Of a stretch of 38,905 nucleotides of DNA, positions 9,307-17,312 are shown piece by piece; position 1 is the stretch's first letter, and each line of letters starts with the position of its first letter. The stretch covers positions 1-38,905 of the forward strand of contig CAKQQU010000008.1 in NCBI GenBank assembly GCA_934271085.1, written 5' to 3'. Both the position numbers and the translations under genes were made by a program. This DNA comes from an uncultured Bacillota bacterium. GTDB taxonomy: Bacteria > Bacillota > Dehalobacteriia > UBA4068. Under the pieces are notes generated by a model. It was given only the letters and a program-made list of their open reading frames with translations, searched no databases and had not been told where the DNA came from.

Positions 9307-10227
9307 ATGGAAGAACTGATCCGTTTGTTCAGAAGATATCTGGATGTGGAGCGCAGCGCTTCCCCAAAAACAATTATCGCCTATGAAAAAGATATTCGAG
9401 ATCTGGCCTGTTTTCTTAATGAAGGAAGCGGCGAAGCTTATGACTTGACCAAGGTTACTTTTGACGATGCCAGAGCTTATGCCCGTTATCTGCGGGAAAA
9501 GCGGCAGTTGGCAAAAAGCAGTATAGAAAGGCATATCTGCTCTTTGCGCAGCTTTTATAAATTCCTTTTTCGGGAAGGGCTGGTATCTGATAATCCTTTT
9601 CATAATATTGCCCTGCCCAAAAAGGAAAAGAATCTGCCCCGTTTTTTGTATTATAATGAAGTGGAGGATCTGATAGGTTCTACCGAGCAGGAGGATGACC
9701 TGATAAGCTGCAGAGACAGGGCGGTGCTGGAACTGCTCTACGGAGGGGGGCTGCGCGTAAGCGAGTGCGTTGGTCTGAATATCCGTAATGTGGATCTGCG
9801 GGGCAAATCAATAATGGTTTTAGGCAAGGGCAGCAAAGAGCGTCTGCAGCCGCTTGGTGAATACGCTGCCGCCGCTGTCAGCCATTATCTGGATAAAAGA
9901 AGGGCCGCAGCCATTCCCACCGGGCCTGATGATCCCCTTTTTCTGGGGGTGCGGGGAGGCCGTCTTAACGACAGGGTGGTACGGCAGATGATCGATAAAA
10001 GAATGAAACAGGCCGGGGAAATGAAACATATCAGCCCCCATGCCTTGCGCCACAGCTTTGCTACTCATTTGCTTGATAATGGGGCGGATATCAGGGCCAT
10101 ACAGGATCTGCTGGGACATGAAAGCTTGGGAACAACTCAAAAATATACCCATGTCAGTATCAGTAAGATACGTGATGAATATAAAGCGACTCATCCCCGG
10201 TCAGGGAAGAGTCGAAAGGAGGATTGA
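9307..10227 (+). CDS. xerC: Tyrosine recombinase XerC (CodV-like)
   Basis: Site-specific recombinase that resolves chromosome dimers at dif. The N-terminal core-binding (SAM-like) domain is residues 1-90. The catalytic domain has the full set: Arg150 (GGGLRVSE), Lys174 (GKGSKERL), His245 and Arg248 (HALRHSF), His271 (LLGHE) and nucleophile Tyr280 (QKYTHVS). Spacing matches E. coli XerC/XerD. Because it lies directly before hslV it is almost certainly the housekeeping recombinase and not a phage integrase. A strong AGGAGG precedes the ATG; hslV begins 3 bases after the stop. Confidence 0.95.
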   Translation: MEELIRLFRRYLDVERSASPKTIIAYEKDIRDLACFLNEGSGEAYDLTKVTFDDARAYARYLREKRQLAKSSIERHICSLRSFYKFLFREGLVSDNPFHNIALPKKEKNLPRFLYYNEVEDLIGSTEQEDDLISCRDRAVLELLYGGGLRVSECVGLNIRNVDLRGKSIMVLGKGSKERLQPLGEYAAAAVSHYLDKRRAAAIPTGPDDPLFLGVRGGRLNDRVVRQMIDKRMKQAGEMKHISPHALRHSFATHLLDNGADIRAIQDLLGHESLGTTQKYTHVSISKIRDEYKATHPRSGKSRKED

Positions 10228-10230
10228 ATT

Positions 10231-10767
10231 ATGGAAATTCGAGGAACAACTATCATTGGTATCCGTAAAGACGGTAAGACCGCTATTGCCGGTGACGGAC
10301 AGGTAACAATGGGTGAAACTACCATTATGAAACACGGCGCCCGCAAAGTCCGCCGCCTCTACCACGATCAGGTGGTGGCAGGATTTGCCGGATCCGTAGC
10401 CGATGCCTTCACCCTTTTTGAAAAATTCGAAGGATATCTGGAATCCTGCAGGGGAAATCTGGAAAGGGCTGCGGTGGCTTTGGCCAAAGAGTGGCGAACC
10501 GATAAATACCTGCGTAATCTGGAAGCATTGCTTATAGTTGCCGATCTTAACAAACTGCTGATAATATCCGGTAACGGCGAAGTGATAGAGCCGGATGACG
10601 ATATAGCAACCATCGGCAGCGGCGGTAATTATGCCCTGGCGGCAGCCCGCGCTCTTGTTTCCGCGGATACGGATCTTAACGCTGCCCAAATAGCTGAAAA
10701 GGCTATTCATATAGCTGCCGATATCTGCGTTTATACCAATCATAATGTAAACGTTCTGGAACTGTAG
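10231..10767 (+). CDS. hslV: ATP-dependent protease peptidase subunit HslV (ClpQ/CodW)
   Basis: Proteasome-like peptidase that forms a double hexamer capped by HslU. It reads MEIRG then TTIIGIRKDG. In E. coli the active Thr follows the initiator Met directly; here five residues precede the first Thr (Thr6), so a short propeptide probably has to be removed to free it. Conserved blocks include AGDGQVTMG, ARKVRRLY, GFAGSVADAFTLFEKFE and IGSGGNYALAAARAL. Length (178) is standard. AAAGGAGG lies eight bases before the ATG. It sits between xerC and hslU in one transcription unit. Confidence 0.96.
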   Translation: MEIRGTTIIGIRKDGKTAIAGDGQVTMGETTIMKHGARKVRRLYHDQVVAGFAGSVADAFTLFEKFEGYLESCRGNLERAAVALAKEWRTDKYLRNLEALLIVADLNKLLIISGNGEVIEPDDDIATIGSGGNYALAAARALVSADTDLNAAQIAEKAIHIAADICVYTNHNVNVLEL

Positions 10768-10793
10768 CCCCTAAAGTACAGGAGGAATATAAA

Positions 10794-12236
10794 ATGGATG
10801 AAAACAAACTGGAAAACGAAATGCAGCCGGTAAATAATGCCCGGACAGATGGTTTTGAGATGACTCCCCGCCAGATAGTGGCTGAGCTGGACAAGCATAT
10901 TATCGGCCAGACCGAGGCCAAGCGCTGCGTGGCTGTGGTGCTGCGCAACCGTTATCGCCGCCGTCAGCTTGATGAAAAGATGCGGGATGAGATAATCCCC
11001 AAAAATATTATAATGATCGGACCTACCGGTGTAGGTAAGACCGAGATAGCCCGCCGTCTGGCTAAAATGGTGAAAGCTCCTTTCATTAAGGTGGAGGCCA
11101 CCAAGTTTACGGAAGTCGGCTATGTGGGCAGAGATGTGGAATCTATTATCCGGGATCTGGTGGAAACCTCTATCCGTATGGTTAAAGCCGAAAAAGTAGC
11201 GGAAGTGGAAGAGCAGGCCAAGGCAGCGGCAGAACTGCGCATTTTGGATATGCTGCAGCCTTTGCCCCGCAGTTCCCGCGTGGGTACCGCTATAGGTAAT
11301 ATTTTTGGCGGACCGGTTCACGATAATGCCGGAGAAGATAACAGCGAGGAAGCCATGAACAAAGAGGCTGATGTCCGCCGCCGCCGGGTATGGCTCAGGG
11401 ATCAGCTGGCTAAGGGCAGTCTGGATAAGGAAATAATCGAGATCGAGGTGGAGGAGACTGCCCCCCAGGTGACCGGTGCGGAAAGCATGGGCATAGATAT
11501 GTCGGCTATTTTGGGTAATATCATGCCCAAAAAGACGAAAAAGCGTAAAGTGACCATTGCCGAGGCCAGAAAATTGCTGACCCAGGAAGAGGCCGACAAA
11601 CTCATCGACAGCGATGAAGTAAATGCCATTGCCATTGAAAGGGCAGAACAAAGCGGCATCGTTTTCCTGGATGAGCTGGATAAAATAGCCGGCGGTGAGG
11701 GCGGCCACGGGCCGGATGTTTCCCGGGGCGGCGTACAGCGGGATATACTGCCTATTGTCGAAGGCTGCACTGTGCAGACCAAATACGGCCCTGTTAAGAG
11801 CGATTATATCCTCTTTATCGCAGCAGGCGCTTTTTCCATGGCCAAGCCTTCTGATCTTATACCTGAGCTGCAGGGACGTTTTCCCATCAGGGTTAATTTG
11901 GATAATCTTACCAGGGAAGATCTGCGCCGGATAATGCTGGAACCGGAAAATTCCCTGATAGAGCAGTATTTGGCTCTGCTGGCAGTGGATGGGGTGGACG
12001 CCCAGTTTACCGATGACGGCATCGACGCGCTGGCCGAAATAGCCGACCGGGTAAACACCAATACCGATAATATAGGCGCCCGCAGGCTGCATACTATTCT
12101 GGAAAAGGTGTTGGAAGATCTGCTTTTTGACGCTCCGGAAGCTGTCAGCGGCCAGGTATGTATAGACAGGGAATATGTGGAAGGAAAACTGGCAGATCTG
12201 GTTCAGGATGAAGATCTCAGCCGCTTTATCTTATAA
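10794..12236 (+). CDS. hslU: HslU (ClpY) unfoldase ATPase subunit
   Basis: AAA+ hexamer that unfolds substrates and feeds them to HslV. Walker A is GPTGVGKTE (Lys82), and Walker B is VFLDELDK (Asp293, Glu294). The intermediate I domain lies between them (about 130-270). Sensor region LQGRFPIRV and the C-terminal EDLSRFIL tail, which docks into HslV and activates it, are intact. The N terminus carries about 22 extra acidic or polar residues before the usual MTPRQIVAELDK start; I kept the ATG at 10794 because GGAGGAA lies just before it. No codY follows, unlike the Bacillus codVWXY operon. Confidence 0.96.
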   Translation: MDENKLENEMQPVNNARTDGFEMTPRQIVAELDKHIIGQTEAKRCVAVVLRNRYRRRQLDEKMRDEIIPKNIIMIGPTGVGKTEIARRLAKMVKAPFIKVEATKFTEVGYVGRDVESIIRDLVETSIRMVKAEKVAEVEEQAKAAAELRILDMLQPLPRSSRVGTAIGNIFGGPVHDNAGEDNSEEAMNKEADVRRRRVWLRDQLAKGSLDKEIIEIEVEETAPQVTGAESMGIDMSAILGNIMPKKTKKRKVTIAEARKLLTQEEADKLIDSDEVNAIAIERAEQSGIVFLDELDKIAGGEGGHGPDVSRGGVQRDILPIVEGCTVQTKYGPVKSDYILFIAAGAFSMAKPSDLIPELQGRFPIRVNLDNLTREDLRRIMLEPENSLIEQYLALLAVDGVDAQFTDDGIDALAEIADRVNTNTDNIGARRLHTILEKVLEDLLFDAPEAVSGQVCIDREYVEGKLADLVQDEDLSRFIL

Positions 12237-12275
12237 AACAGGCATAAGCGTCAAAAGGTTTCTTCTAAAAAAAAC

Positions 12276-12319
12276 TTGCAATATAAACTCTAGTGTGATA
12301 TGTTTATTCATGGTATAGT
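12276..12319 (+). promoter_or_regulatory. Promoter region of the rpsB operon
   Basis: Two overlapping sigma-A-type candidates. One is TTGCAA (12276-12281), 17 bases, TATGTT (12299-12304) with an upstream TG. The other is the extended -10 TGGTATAGT (12311-12319) with only a poor -35. The gap between hslU and rpsB is 212 bases, and codon bias of rpsB and tsf indicates strong expression. Confidence 0.55.
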
Positions 12320-12324
12320 ATAGA

Positions 12325-12448
12325 CTATGCCTGTTGAAAGTACACACGGTATGGATGGACCGTTCACGTGCCGCATTTTTTGCCGCGGCGAGCGCGTTTT
12401 GGAAATACCGGCGGAAACAACAAAAATAAAATTTTAGGAGGAAACACA
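12325..12448 (+). promoter_or_regulatory. rpsB 5' leader, possible S2 autoregulatory region
   Basis: About 120 nt between the promoter and rpsB, ending in a strong AGGAGG. Two local hairpins are visible: ACGGT (12346-12350) with ACCGT (12359-12363), and GCCGC (12370-12374) with GCGGC (12385-12389). Ribosomal protein S2 represses its own operon through the leader in many bacteria. I infer a similar role by position only and have not matched a known S2-binding motif. Confidence 0.35.
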
Positions 12449-13204
12449 ATGTCAGTAATTTCTATGAAGCAGCTTTTGGAAGCCGGCGTTCATTTTGGTC
12501 ATCAGACCCGCCGCTGGAACCCTAAAATGGGCAAGTATATTTTTACCGAACGCAACGGTATCTATATCATCGATCTGCAGAAAACCGTTCACAAAGTAGA
12601 CGAAGCTTATGATTTTATCAAAAGCGTTGCTGCTTCCGGTAAAAGCGTTCTTTTCGTCGGCACCAAAAAGCAGGCCCAGGATTCCATTAAAGAGGAAGCT
12701 ATGCGCTGCGGTCAGTTCTATGTAAACGAGCGTTGGCTGGGCGGCATGCTTACCAACTATAAAACTATTCAGAGCCGTATCAAATATCTTCGCGATCTGG
12801 AAAAAATGGAAGAAGACGGCACCTTTGAAGTTCTGCCTAAAAAAGAAGTTGCCCAGCTTAAAACCAAGAAAGAAAAACTCGAACGCTTCCTGGGCGGCAT
12901 CAAGGATATGGATAAGCTCCCCGGCGCCATGTTTGTGGTAGACCCCCGCAAAGAACGTATCGCCGTGGCTGAAGCCCGCCTGCTGCATATCCCCATCGTA
13001 GGTATTGTTGATACCAACTGCGATCCTGATGAGATCGATTATGTTATCCCCGGCAATGATGATGCTATCCGTGCCGTTAAACTGCTGGCATCCCAGATGG
13101 CTGATGCTATTATCGAAGGCAGACAGGGCGCTGATGCTGCAGCCGCAGCAGTAGCTGAAGAAGCCGCCGAAGAGACCGAAGAAGCAAAGGAGGCCGCTGA
13201 ATAA
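12449..13204 (+). CDS. rpsB: 30S ribosomal protein S2
   Basis: Small-subunit protein S2. The N terminus MKQLLEAGVHFGHQTRRWNPKM, read in two parts, is the family hallmark, followed by NGIYIIDLQKT, FVGTKKQAQ, NERWLGGMLTN and the C-terminal NCDPDEIDYVIPGNDDA. The tail is rich in Ala and Glu, common in Bacillota S2. Length is 251 residues. The ATG at 12449 follows AGGAGG; the frame is open upstream but without a second site. Its TAA shares one base with the tsf ATG (TAATG), so the two are translationally coupled. Codon choice is strongly biased, as expected for high expression. Confidence 0.98.
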   Translation: MSVISMKQLLEAGVHFGHQTRRWNPKMGKYIFTERNGIYIIDLQKTVHKVDEAYDFIKSVAASGKSVLFVGTKKQAQDSIKEEAMRCGQFYVNERWLGGMLTNYKTIQSRIKYLRDLEKMEEDGTFEVLPKKEVAQLKTKKEKLERFLGGIKDMDKLPGAMFVVDPRKERIAVAEARLLHIPIVGIVDTNCDPDEIDYVIPGNDDAIRAVKLLASQMADAIIEGRQGADAAAAAVAEEAAEETEEAKEAAE

Positions 13205-14136
13205 TGATTAGTGCAAAAGATGTTAAAGACCTGCGTGAAAGAACTGGCGCCGGTATGATGGACTGCAAAAAGGCTTTGACCGAAGCTGACGGCGATATGG
13301 ACAAAGCTATTGATCTTCTGAGAGAAAAGGGCCTGGCTTCTGCAGCCAAAAAGGCCGGCCGCATCGCTGCGGAAGGTCTGGTAGGCATTGCTTTTGCCGA
13401 TGGCGGGCATAAAGCCGCTATGGTAGAAGTCAATTCCGAAACAGATTTTGTTGCCAAAAACCCCGAATTTGTGGAATTTGTTAATAATGTAGCTGTTGCC
13501 GCTTTGAACAGTGATGCTGCTGATGTTGAAGCTTTGGCTGCTGCTGACTGCGACGGCGCTACCGTAGGCGAGGTGCTTACTGCCAAGATCGCCAAGATCG
13601 GCGAAAATATGAGTATCCGTCGTTTCGTCCGTATGGGCGGCGATGACAAGGTTTATGTCAGCTATACCCATATCAATGGTAAGATCGGCGTTCTGGTAGA
13701 ACTGCAGACTGCCGCTGACCAGGCGGAAGTTGCTGATATGGGCCGCGATGTGGCTATGCAGATAGCTTCCATGAACCCCATGTTCGTCAGCGAAGATGAT
13801 GTGGACCCGGATTATCTGGAAAAAGAGACTCATATCCAGATGCAGCTGGCTTTGAATGAAAATGCTGAGCTGGCTAAACCCAAGCCGGAATCCATCGTTG
13901 AAAAAATGGTTGCCGGACGTATTAAAAAGCTTATGAAGGAAACCTGCCTGCTGGATCAGGCTTTTGTTAAGGATAATGACCTGAACGTGGCTCAGTATGT
14001 AGCTAACTGCGCCAAAGCCATAGGCAAGGATATCAAAGTCACCGCTTTCGTCCGCTATCAGGTAGGCGAAGGCATAGAGAAAAAAGAAAGCAATCTGGCT
14101 GAGGAAGTAGCCGCTATCAACGGCGGTAAATGCTAA
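13204..14136 (+). CDS. tsf: Elongation factor Ts
   Basis: Guanine-nucleotide exchange factor for EF-Tu. The N-terminal UBA-like domain has VKDLRERTGAGMMDCKKAL, followed by the TDFVAKN motif whose Asp and Phe act in exchange, then the dimerisation core and the C-terminal module. Length (310) is slightly above the common 280-300. Start overlaps the rpsB stop by one base, with AAGGAGG about ten bases upstream inside rpsB. rpsB-tsf-pyrH-frr is the classical order. Confidence 0.98.
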   Translation: MISAKDVKDLRERTGAGMMDCKKALTEADGDMDKAIDLLREKGLASAAKKAGRIAAEGLVGIAFADGGHKAAMVEVNSETDFVAKNPEFVEFVNNVAVAALNSDAADVEALAAADCDGATVGEVLTAKIAKIGENMSIRRFVRMGGDDKVYVSYTHINGKIGVLVELQTAADQAEVADMGRDVAMQIASMNPMFVSEDDVDPDYLEKETHIQMQLALNENAELAKPKPESIVEKMVAGRIKKLMKETCLLDQAFVKDNDLNVAQYVANCAKAIGKDIKVTAFVRYQVGEGIEKKESNLAEEVAAINGGKC

Positions 14137-14163
14137 GCTATTGCCCGCGGAAAGAAGATAATT

Positions 14164-14898
14164 ATGTCAGGACAAGAGCCAAAATATAAAAGGATCATCC
14201 TTAAGGTAAGCGGCGAGAGTTTAGCCGGCGAACAGGGGTATGGTCTGGATTATGAGACCCTGCAGGGCATTGCGGCCGAGGTCGCGCAGATCAATGCATT
14301 GGGTGTTGAGATCGGTATTGTTGTTGGCGGCGGTAATATCTGGCGCGGAATTTCCGGCAGCGAAGGCGGCATGGATCGCGCCACAGCCGACTACATGGGT
14401 ATGATGGCCACCATGATTAATGCTCTTGCCCTGGCTGACGCTATTGAAAAGACCGGCGTTGACTGCCGGGTGCAGAGCGCTATTGAGATCAAGGCAGTAT
14501 CAGAGCCTTATATCAGGCTGCGCGCCGTGCGTCATTTGGAAAAAGGCCGGGTGGTCATATTCGGCGCAGGAACAGGCAATCCTTATTTTTCTACTGATAC
14601 AGCCGCGGCCCTGCGTGCTGCAGAGATCCATGCTGACGCTATCCTGATGGCCAAAAAGGTGGACGGCGTTTATGACGACGACCCCAGAAAAAATCCCAAT
14701 GCTCATCTTTACCATCATCTTAGCTATATGGAAGTTTTAAAAAACGAGCTGCATGTTATGGATTCCACTGCTGCTTCCCTGTGCAAGGATAATCATATCC
14801 CTCTGGTAGTATTTAATATACTTAAACCGGGGAATATGCTCAGGGCAGTAATGGGAGAAGATATAGGAACATATCTGGGAGGCGAAGACAATGATTAA
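14164..14898 (+). CDS. pyrH: Uridylate kinase (UMP kinase)
   Basis: Converts UMP to UDP with ATP, a hexameric amino-acid-kinase-fold enzyme specific to bacteria. Visible motifs: ILKVSGESLAG at the N terminus, VVGGGNIWRG, the uridine-binding DYMGMMATMINALAL, GAGTGNPYFSTDTAAALRA, and KKVDGVYDDDP. Length is 244. The ATG at 14164 follows a modest GGAAAG. Its last eight bases overlap frr. UDP feeds both nucleic acid synthesis and UDP-sugars for the wall. Confidence 0.97.
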   Translation: MSGQEPKYKRIILKVSGESLAGEQGYGLDYETLQGIAAEVAQINALGVEIGIVVGGGNIWRGISGSEGGMDRATADYMGMMATMINALALADAIEKTGVDCRVQSAIEIKAVSEPYIRLRAVRHLEKGRVVIFGAGTGNPYFSTDTAAALRAAEIHADAILMAKKVDGVYDDDPRKNPNAHLYHHLSYMEVLKNELHVMDSTAASLCKDNHIPLVVFNILKPGNMLRAVMGEDIGTYLGGEDND

Positions 14899-15448
14899 AG
14901 ATATCCTTACCGACGCTGAAAACCGGATGGAAAAAGTTGAGAAGATCCTGGCAGGCGATTTCGGTTCGCTGCGGGCAGGTCGTGCCACTCCTGCTCTGTT
15001 GGACCGGATAATGGTGGATTATTACGGAACCGAGACTCCGATTAACCAGACTTCCAATATTTCCTGTCCCGAACCCCGGCTTATCCTTATCCAGCCATGG
15101 GATAAGAACAATCTGGGCGCTATCGAGAAAGCAATACTTAAATCCGATTTGGGAATTACTCCTGCCAATGACGGCAGCGTTATTCGTCTTACTATTCCCC
15201 AGATGACTGAGGAACGCCGTAAGGAAATGGTCAAACAGTGCAGTAAGATGGCTGAAGATTCCAAGATAGCCATTCGCAATATCCGCCGTGATATGAACGA
15301 TTCCATCAAGGCTTTGGAAAAATCCAAGGAATGCTCTGAGGATGATTCCAAAAAGGGTTTGGAAGACGCGCAGAAGCTTACCGACAAATATATTAAAAGA
15401 CTTGACGAAGTTTTGGCTGCCAAGGAAAAAGAGATAATGGAGATCTAG
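14891..15448 (+). CDS. frr: Ribosome recycling factor
   Basis: Splits post-termination ribosomes together with EF-G. It is a tRNA-shaped protein with a three-helix bundle. It has the family segments LRAGRATPALLDRI, YYGTETPINQ, QPWDKNNLGAIEKAI, NDGSVIRL and IRNIRRDMNDSIK. Length (185) is exact for the family. It starts inside pyrH (ATGATTAA overlap) with GGGAGG upstream. A weak stem, AGCCG (15447-15451) with CGGCT (15462-15466) then TTTTA, right at its stop codon may cause partial termination. Confidence 0.98.
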   Translation: MIKDILTDAENRMEKVEKILAGDFGSLRAGRATPALLDRIMVDYYGTETPINQTSNISCPEPRLILIQPWDKNNLGAIEKAILKSDLGITPANDGSVIRLTIPQMTEERRKEMVKQCSKMAEDSKIAIRNIRRDMNDSIKALEKSKECSEDDSKKGLEDAQKLTDKYIKRLDEVLAAKEKEIMEI

Positions 15449-15518
15449 CCGGGTTTTATAACGGCTTTTATCTCATACACACTGGAAACAATCAACACTT
15501 TCAAGGAGGTGTAAATTA

Positions 15519-15683
15519 ATGGCATACGTAATTACTGATGAATGTCTGGGTTGCGGTACCTGCATGGCAGAGTGCCCTTCCGGCGCTATCTCTGAAGGCG
15601 ACATCTATGTTATTGGTGACGCTTGTGTAGAATGCGGCGCTTGCGTAGACGCTTGTCCCGCCGGTGCTATCGTTGAGAAATAG
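15519..15683 (+). CDS. 2[4Fe-4S] clostridial-type ferredoxin
   Basis: Small soluble low-potential electron carrier of 54 residues. Each half holds a CxxCxxCxxxCP motif: Cys9, 12, 15, 19 and Cys36, 39, 42, 46, the layout of clostridial bacterioferredoxins that pair with pyruvate:ferredoxin oxidoreductase or hydrogenase. A very strong AAGGAGGTG site and highly biased codons suggest abundant expression. It lies 70 bases after frr, is followed by a strong terminator, and separates frr from uppS, which are normally adjacent. Whether it has its own promoter or depends on read-through from frr is not clear. Confidence 0.95.
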   Translation: MAYVITDECLGCGTCMAECPSGAISEGDIYVIGDACVECGACVDACPAGAIVEK

Positions 15684-15697
15684 CATAATTTCAAAGT

Positions 15698-15730
15698 AAA
15701 ACCCCTTCTTTTTTAAGAAGGGGTTTTTTT
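15698..15730 (+). terminator. Rho-independent terminator after the ferredoxin gene
   Basis: CCCCTTCTT (15702-15710), loop TTTT, AAGAAGGGG (15715-15723), then seven T. Ends the rpsB-to-ferredoxin unit. Confidence 0.93.
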
Positions 15731-15756
15731 ATTGCTATTTTCACAGATTGTTGTCT

Positions 15757-15784
15757 TTGTTCACTTAATTTTTTGTTGTAGAAT
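15757..15784 (+). promoter_or_regulatory. Putative uppS operon promoter
   Basis: TTGTTC (15757-15762), 16-base spacer, TAGAAT (15779-15784). It lies between the strong ferredoxin terminator and uppS, where a promoter is needed. The -35 is weak. Confidence 0.45.
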
Positions 15785-15835
15785 CAGGGTATGTATGAGA
15801 TAATATTATCATAACCATGGGATGAAAGGTGATGG

Positions 15836-16609
15836 ATGATGGTGCCGATAAGCGAATATGCCGATCTGTTGGCTAAGATCGATATGGAAAGGCTTCCCCG
15901 GCATATCGGCGTTATCATGGATGGTAACGGCCGCTGGGCTGCTGCCAGGCATCTTCCCCGTTCTGCCGGGCATAAAGCCGGTGCGGAAGCGCTGCGGCGT
16001 GTTACTGAGCTTTGCCGGGAAATCGGCATACCGGTGCTGACTGTATATGCCTTTTCCACCGAAAACTGGCTGCGACCCCAGGAGGAAGTAAGCTTTTTGA
16101 TGCGGCTTTTTGTGGAGTATCTTCACAGTGAGGTGGATTTGATGAACCGCCAGAATATCCGGCTGGGCTTTCTGGGCGATGAAAGCGGCCTGCCCCCAGG
16201 GGTACGGCAGGCATTGGATCAGGCCCGGAGATCCACCGCGGCCAATACCAGGATGGTGCTGAATCTGGCTGTCAATTACGGCGGCAGGGATGAGCTGGTA
16301 CGGGCGGTGCGTAAAATAGCCGGGCTGGTCAAAGAAGATAAACTGGCGGCAGAGGATATCGACAGCGATACTATTGCCGGTTTTCTCGATACCGCGGGAC
16401 AGGCTGATCCTGATTTGTTGATCCGGCCTTCAGGCGAATTGCGGCTCAGTAATTTTTTGCTGTGGCAGGGCGCTTATGCCGAGCTGTATTTTTCTAATCT
16501 GCTATGGCCTGATTTCGGTAAAAGAGATATGCTGGAGGCCATAGTGGATTATCAATCACGCTCCCGGCGTTTCGGCAAAACAGAGGCTCAGGTAAACCCT
16601 GAAAAATAA
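15836..16609 (+). CDS. uppS: Isoprenyl transferase (undecaprenyl diphosphate synthase)
   Basis: cis-Prenyltransferase extending farnesyl diphosphate with IPP to the C55 lipid carrier for wall synthesis. Visible: HIGVIMDGNGRWA with the catalytic Asp, the HKAG motif, TVYAFSTENW, and the C-terminal DLLIRPSGELRLSNFLLWQGAYAEL (quoted as a region) with the IPP-binding Arg and Ser. WPDF follows. Length is 257. Two in-frame ATGs (15836, 15839) follow AAAGGTG (15825-15831); spacing slightly favours 15839. It is first in uppS-cdsA-permease-dxr-rseP-ispG, which couples carrier lipid, phospholipid and isoprenoid precursor synthesis. Confidence 0.96.
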   Translation: MMVPISEYADLLAKIDMERLPRHIGVIMDGNGRWAAARHLPRSAGHKAGAEALRRVTELCREIGIPVLTVYAFSTENWLRPQEEVSFLMRLFVEYLHSEVDLMNRQNIRLGFLGDESGLPPGVRQALDQARRSTAANTRMVLNLAVNYGGRDELVRAVRKIAGLVKEDKLAAEDIDSDTIAGFLDTAGQADPDLLIRPSGELRLSNFLLWQGAYAELYFSNLLWPDFGKRDMLEAIVDYQSRSRRFGKTEAQVNPEK

Positions 16610-16661
16610 GGGGTATATTCAGCGTCTGCTGATAATAAAGGTATAAGCAAAGGAATTTATT

Positions 16662-17297
16662 ATGGAAAAAGAACAGAAAACAAGAATAATTACTGCTGCC
16701 TGCGCTATCCCCATATTTTTGCTGCTGGTTATTTTAGGAGGGTGGTTTCTTGGCATAGCCCTGCTGCTTATAGCGATACTGGGCTGCGGCGAATTGTGGC
16801 GCATGGTGGAGCGGATACCTACAAACAATAGGCCGGCCTGGATACTGGGTGGCTGCGGTTATATACTTTTGGGTTTTTTGGCCTTTTTCGGCGTACGGCA
16901 TCTGCAGGGCGCTCTTTGGCTGCTGCTTATCGTCTGGAGCACCGATACCGCCGCATACGAATTAGGGCGCCGCTTTGGCAAAACGAAACTTGCGCCTGCA
17001 GTAAGCCCCAATAAAACAGTGGAAGGCGCGTTGGCAGGGGTTGGTGGCGGCCTGCTGATAGGTTTTCTTTTCGGTATAATATTTGTAAAGGTCTCTGTAG
17101 CCTCCGCCATAATCATACCGATATTTATCTCAGTTGTGGGCCAGATAGGCGATCTGCTGGAAAGCAAGGTAAAGCGTTTAGCAGGAGTCAAGGACAGCGG
17201 CAAACTTCTTCCAGGGCACGGAGGAGTCCTGGATAGATTTGACAGTCTGCTGCTGTCGGCGCCCTTTATGTACATTTTCCTGCTTATCTGTAAGTAA
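16662..17297 (+). CDS. cdsA: Phosphatidate cytidylyltransferase, short form
   Basis: Membrane enzyme making CDP-diacylglycerol from CTP and phosphatidate. The C-terminal signature is complete: SKVKRLAGVKDSG, then GHGGVLDRFDS, with the metal-binding Asp residues. WSTDTAAYELGRRFGKTKL and SPNKTVEGALAG are also typical. It is only 211 residues against a usual 260-270. The stretch between ELWRM (44-48) and WSTDTAAY (92-99) is about 45 residues, where Bacillus CdsA has well over 100, so two or so membrane helices are missing. The frame is intact and signature residues are kept, so this looks like a natural compact form. AAGGA lies seven bases before the ATG. Confidence 0.92.
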   Translation: MEKEQKTRIITAACAIPIFLLLVILGGWFLGIALLLIAILGCGELWRMVERIPTNNRPAWILGGCGYILLGFLAFFGVRHLQGALWLLLIVWSTDTAAYELGRRFGKTKLAPAVSPNKTVEGALAGVGGGLLIGFLFGIIFVKVSVASAIIIPIFISVVGQIGDLLESKVKRLAGVKDSGKLLPGHGGVLDRFDSLLLSAPFMYIFLLICK

Positions 17298-17312
17298 ATA
17301 GGAGCCGTTTTG

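Noticed and set aside
7588..9603. 671-residue open frame on the minus strand across the ABC exporter and xerC
   Set aside because: It is a shadow of two well-identified plus-strand genes; its composition (rich in His, Gln, Ile, Tyr) is that of a reversed coding strand, and no domain is seen.
9307..10227. Phage or integron integrase
   Set aside because: Tyrosine recombinase motifs fit XerC, and its place before hslVU is the conserved housekeeping position; no att site or phage gene is near.
10740..12092. 450-residue minus-strand frame opposite hslU
   Set aside because: Antisense shadow of a fully conserved gene.
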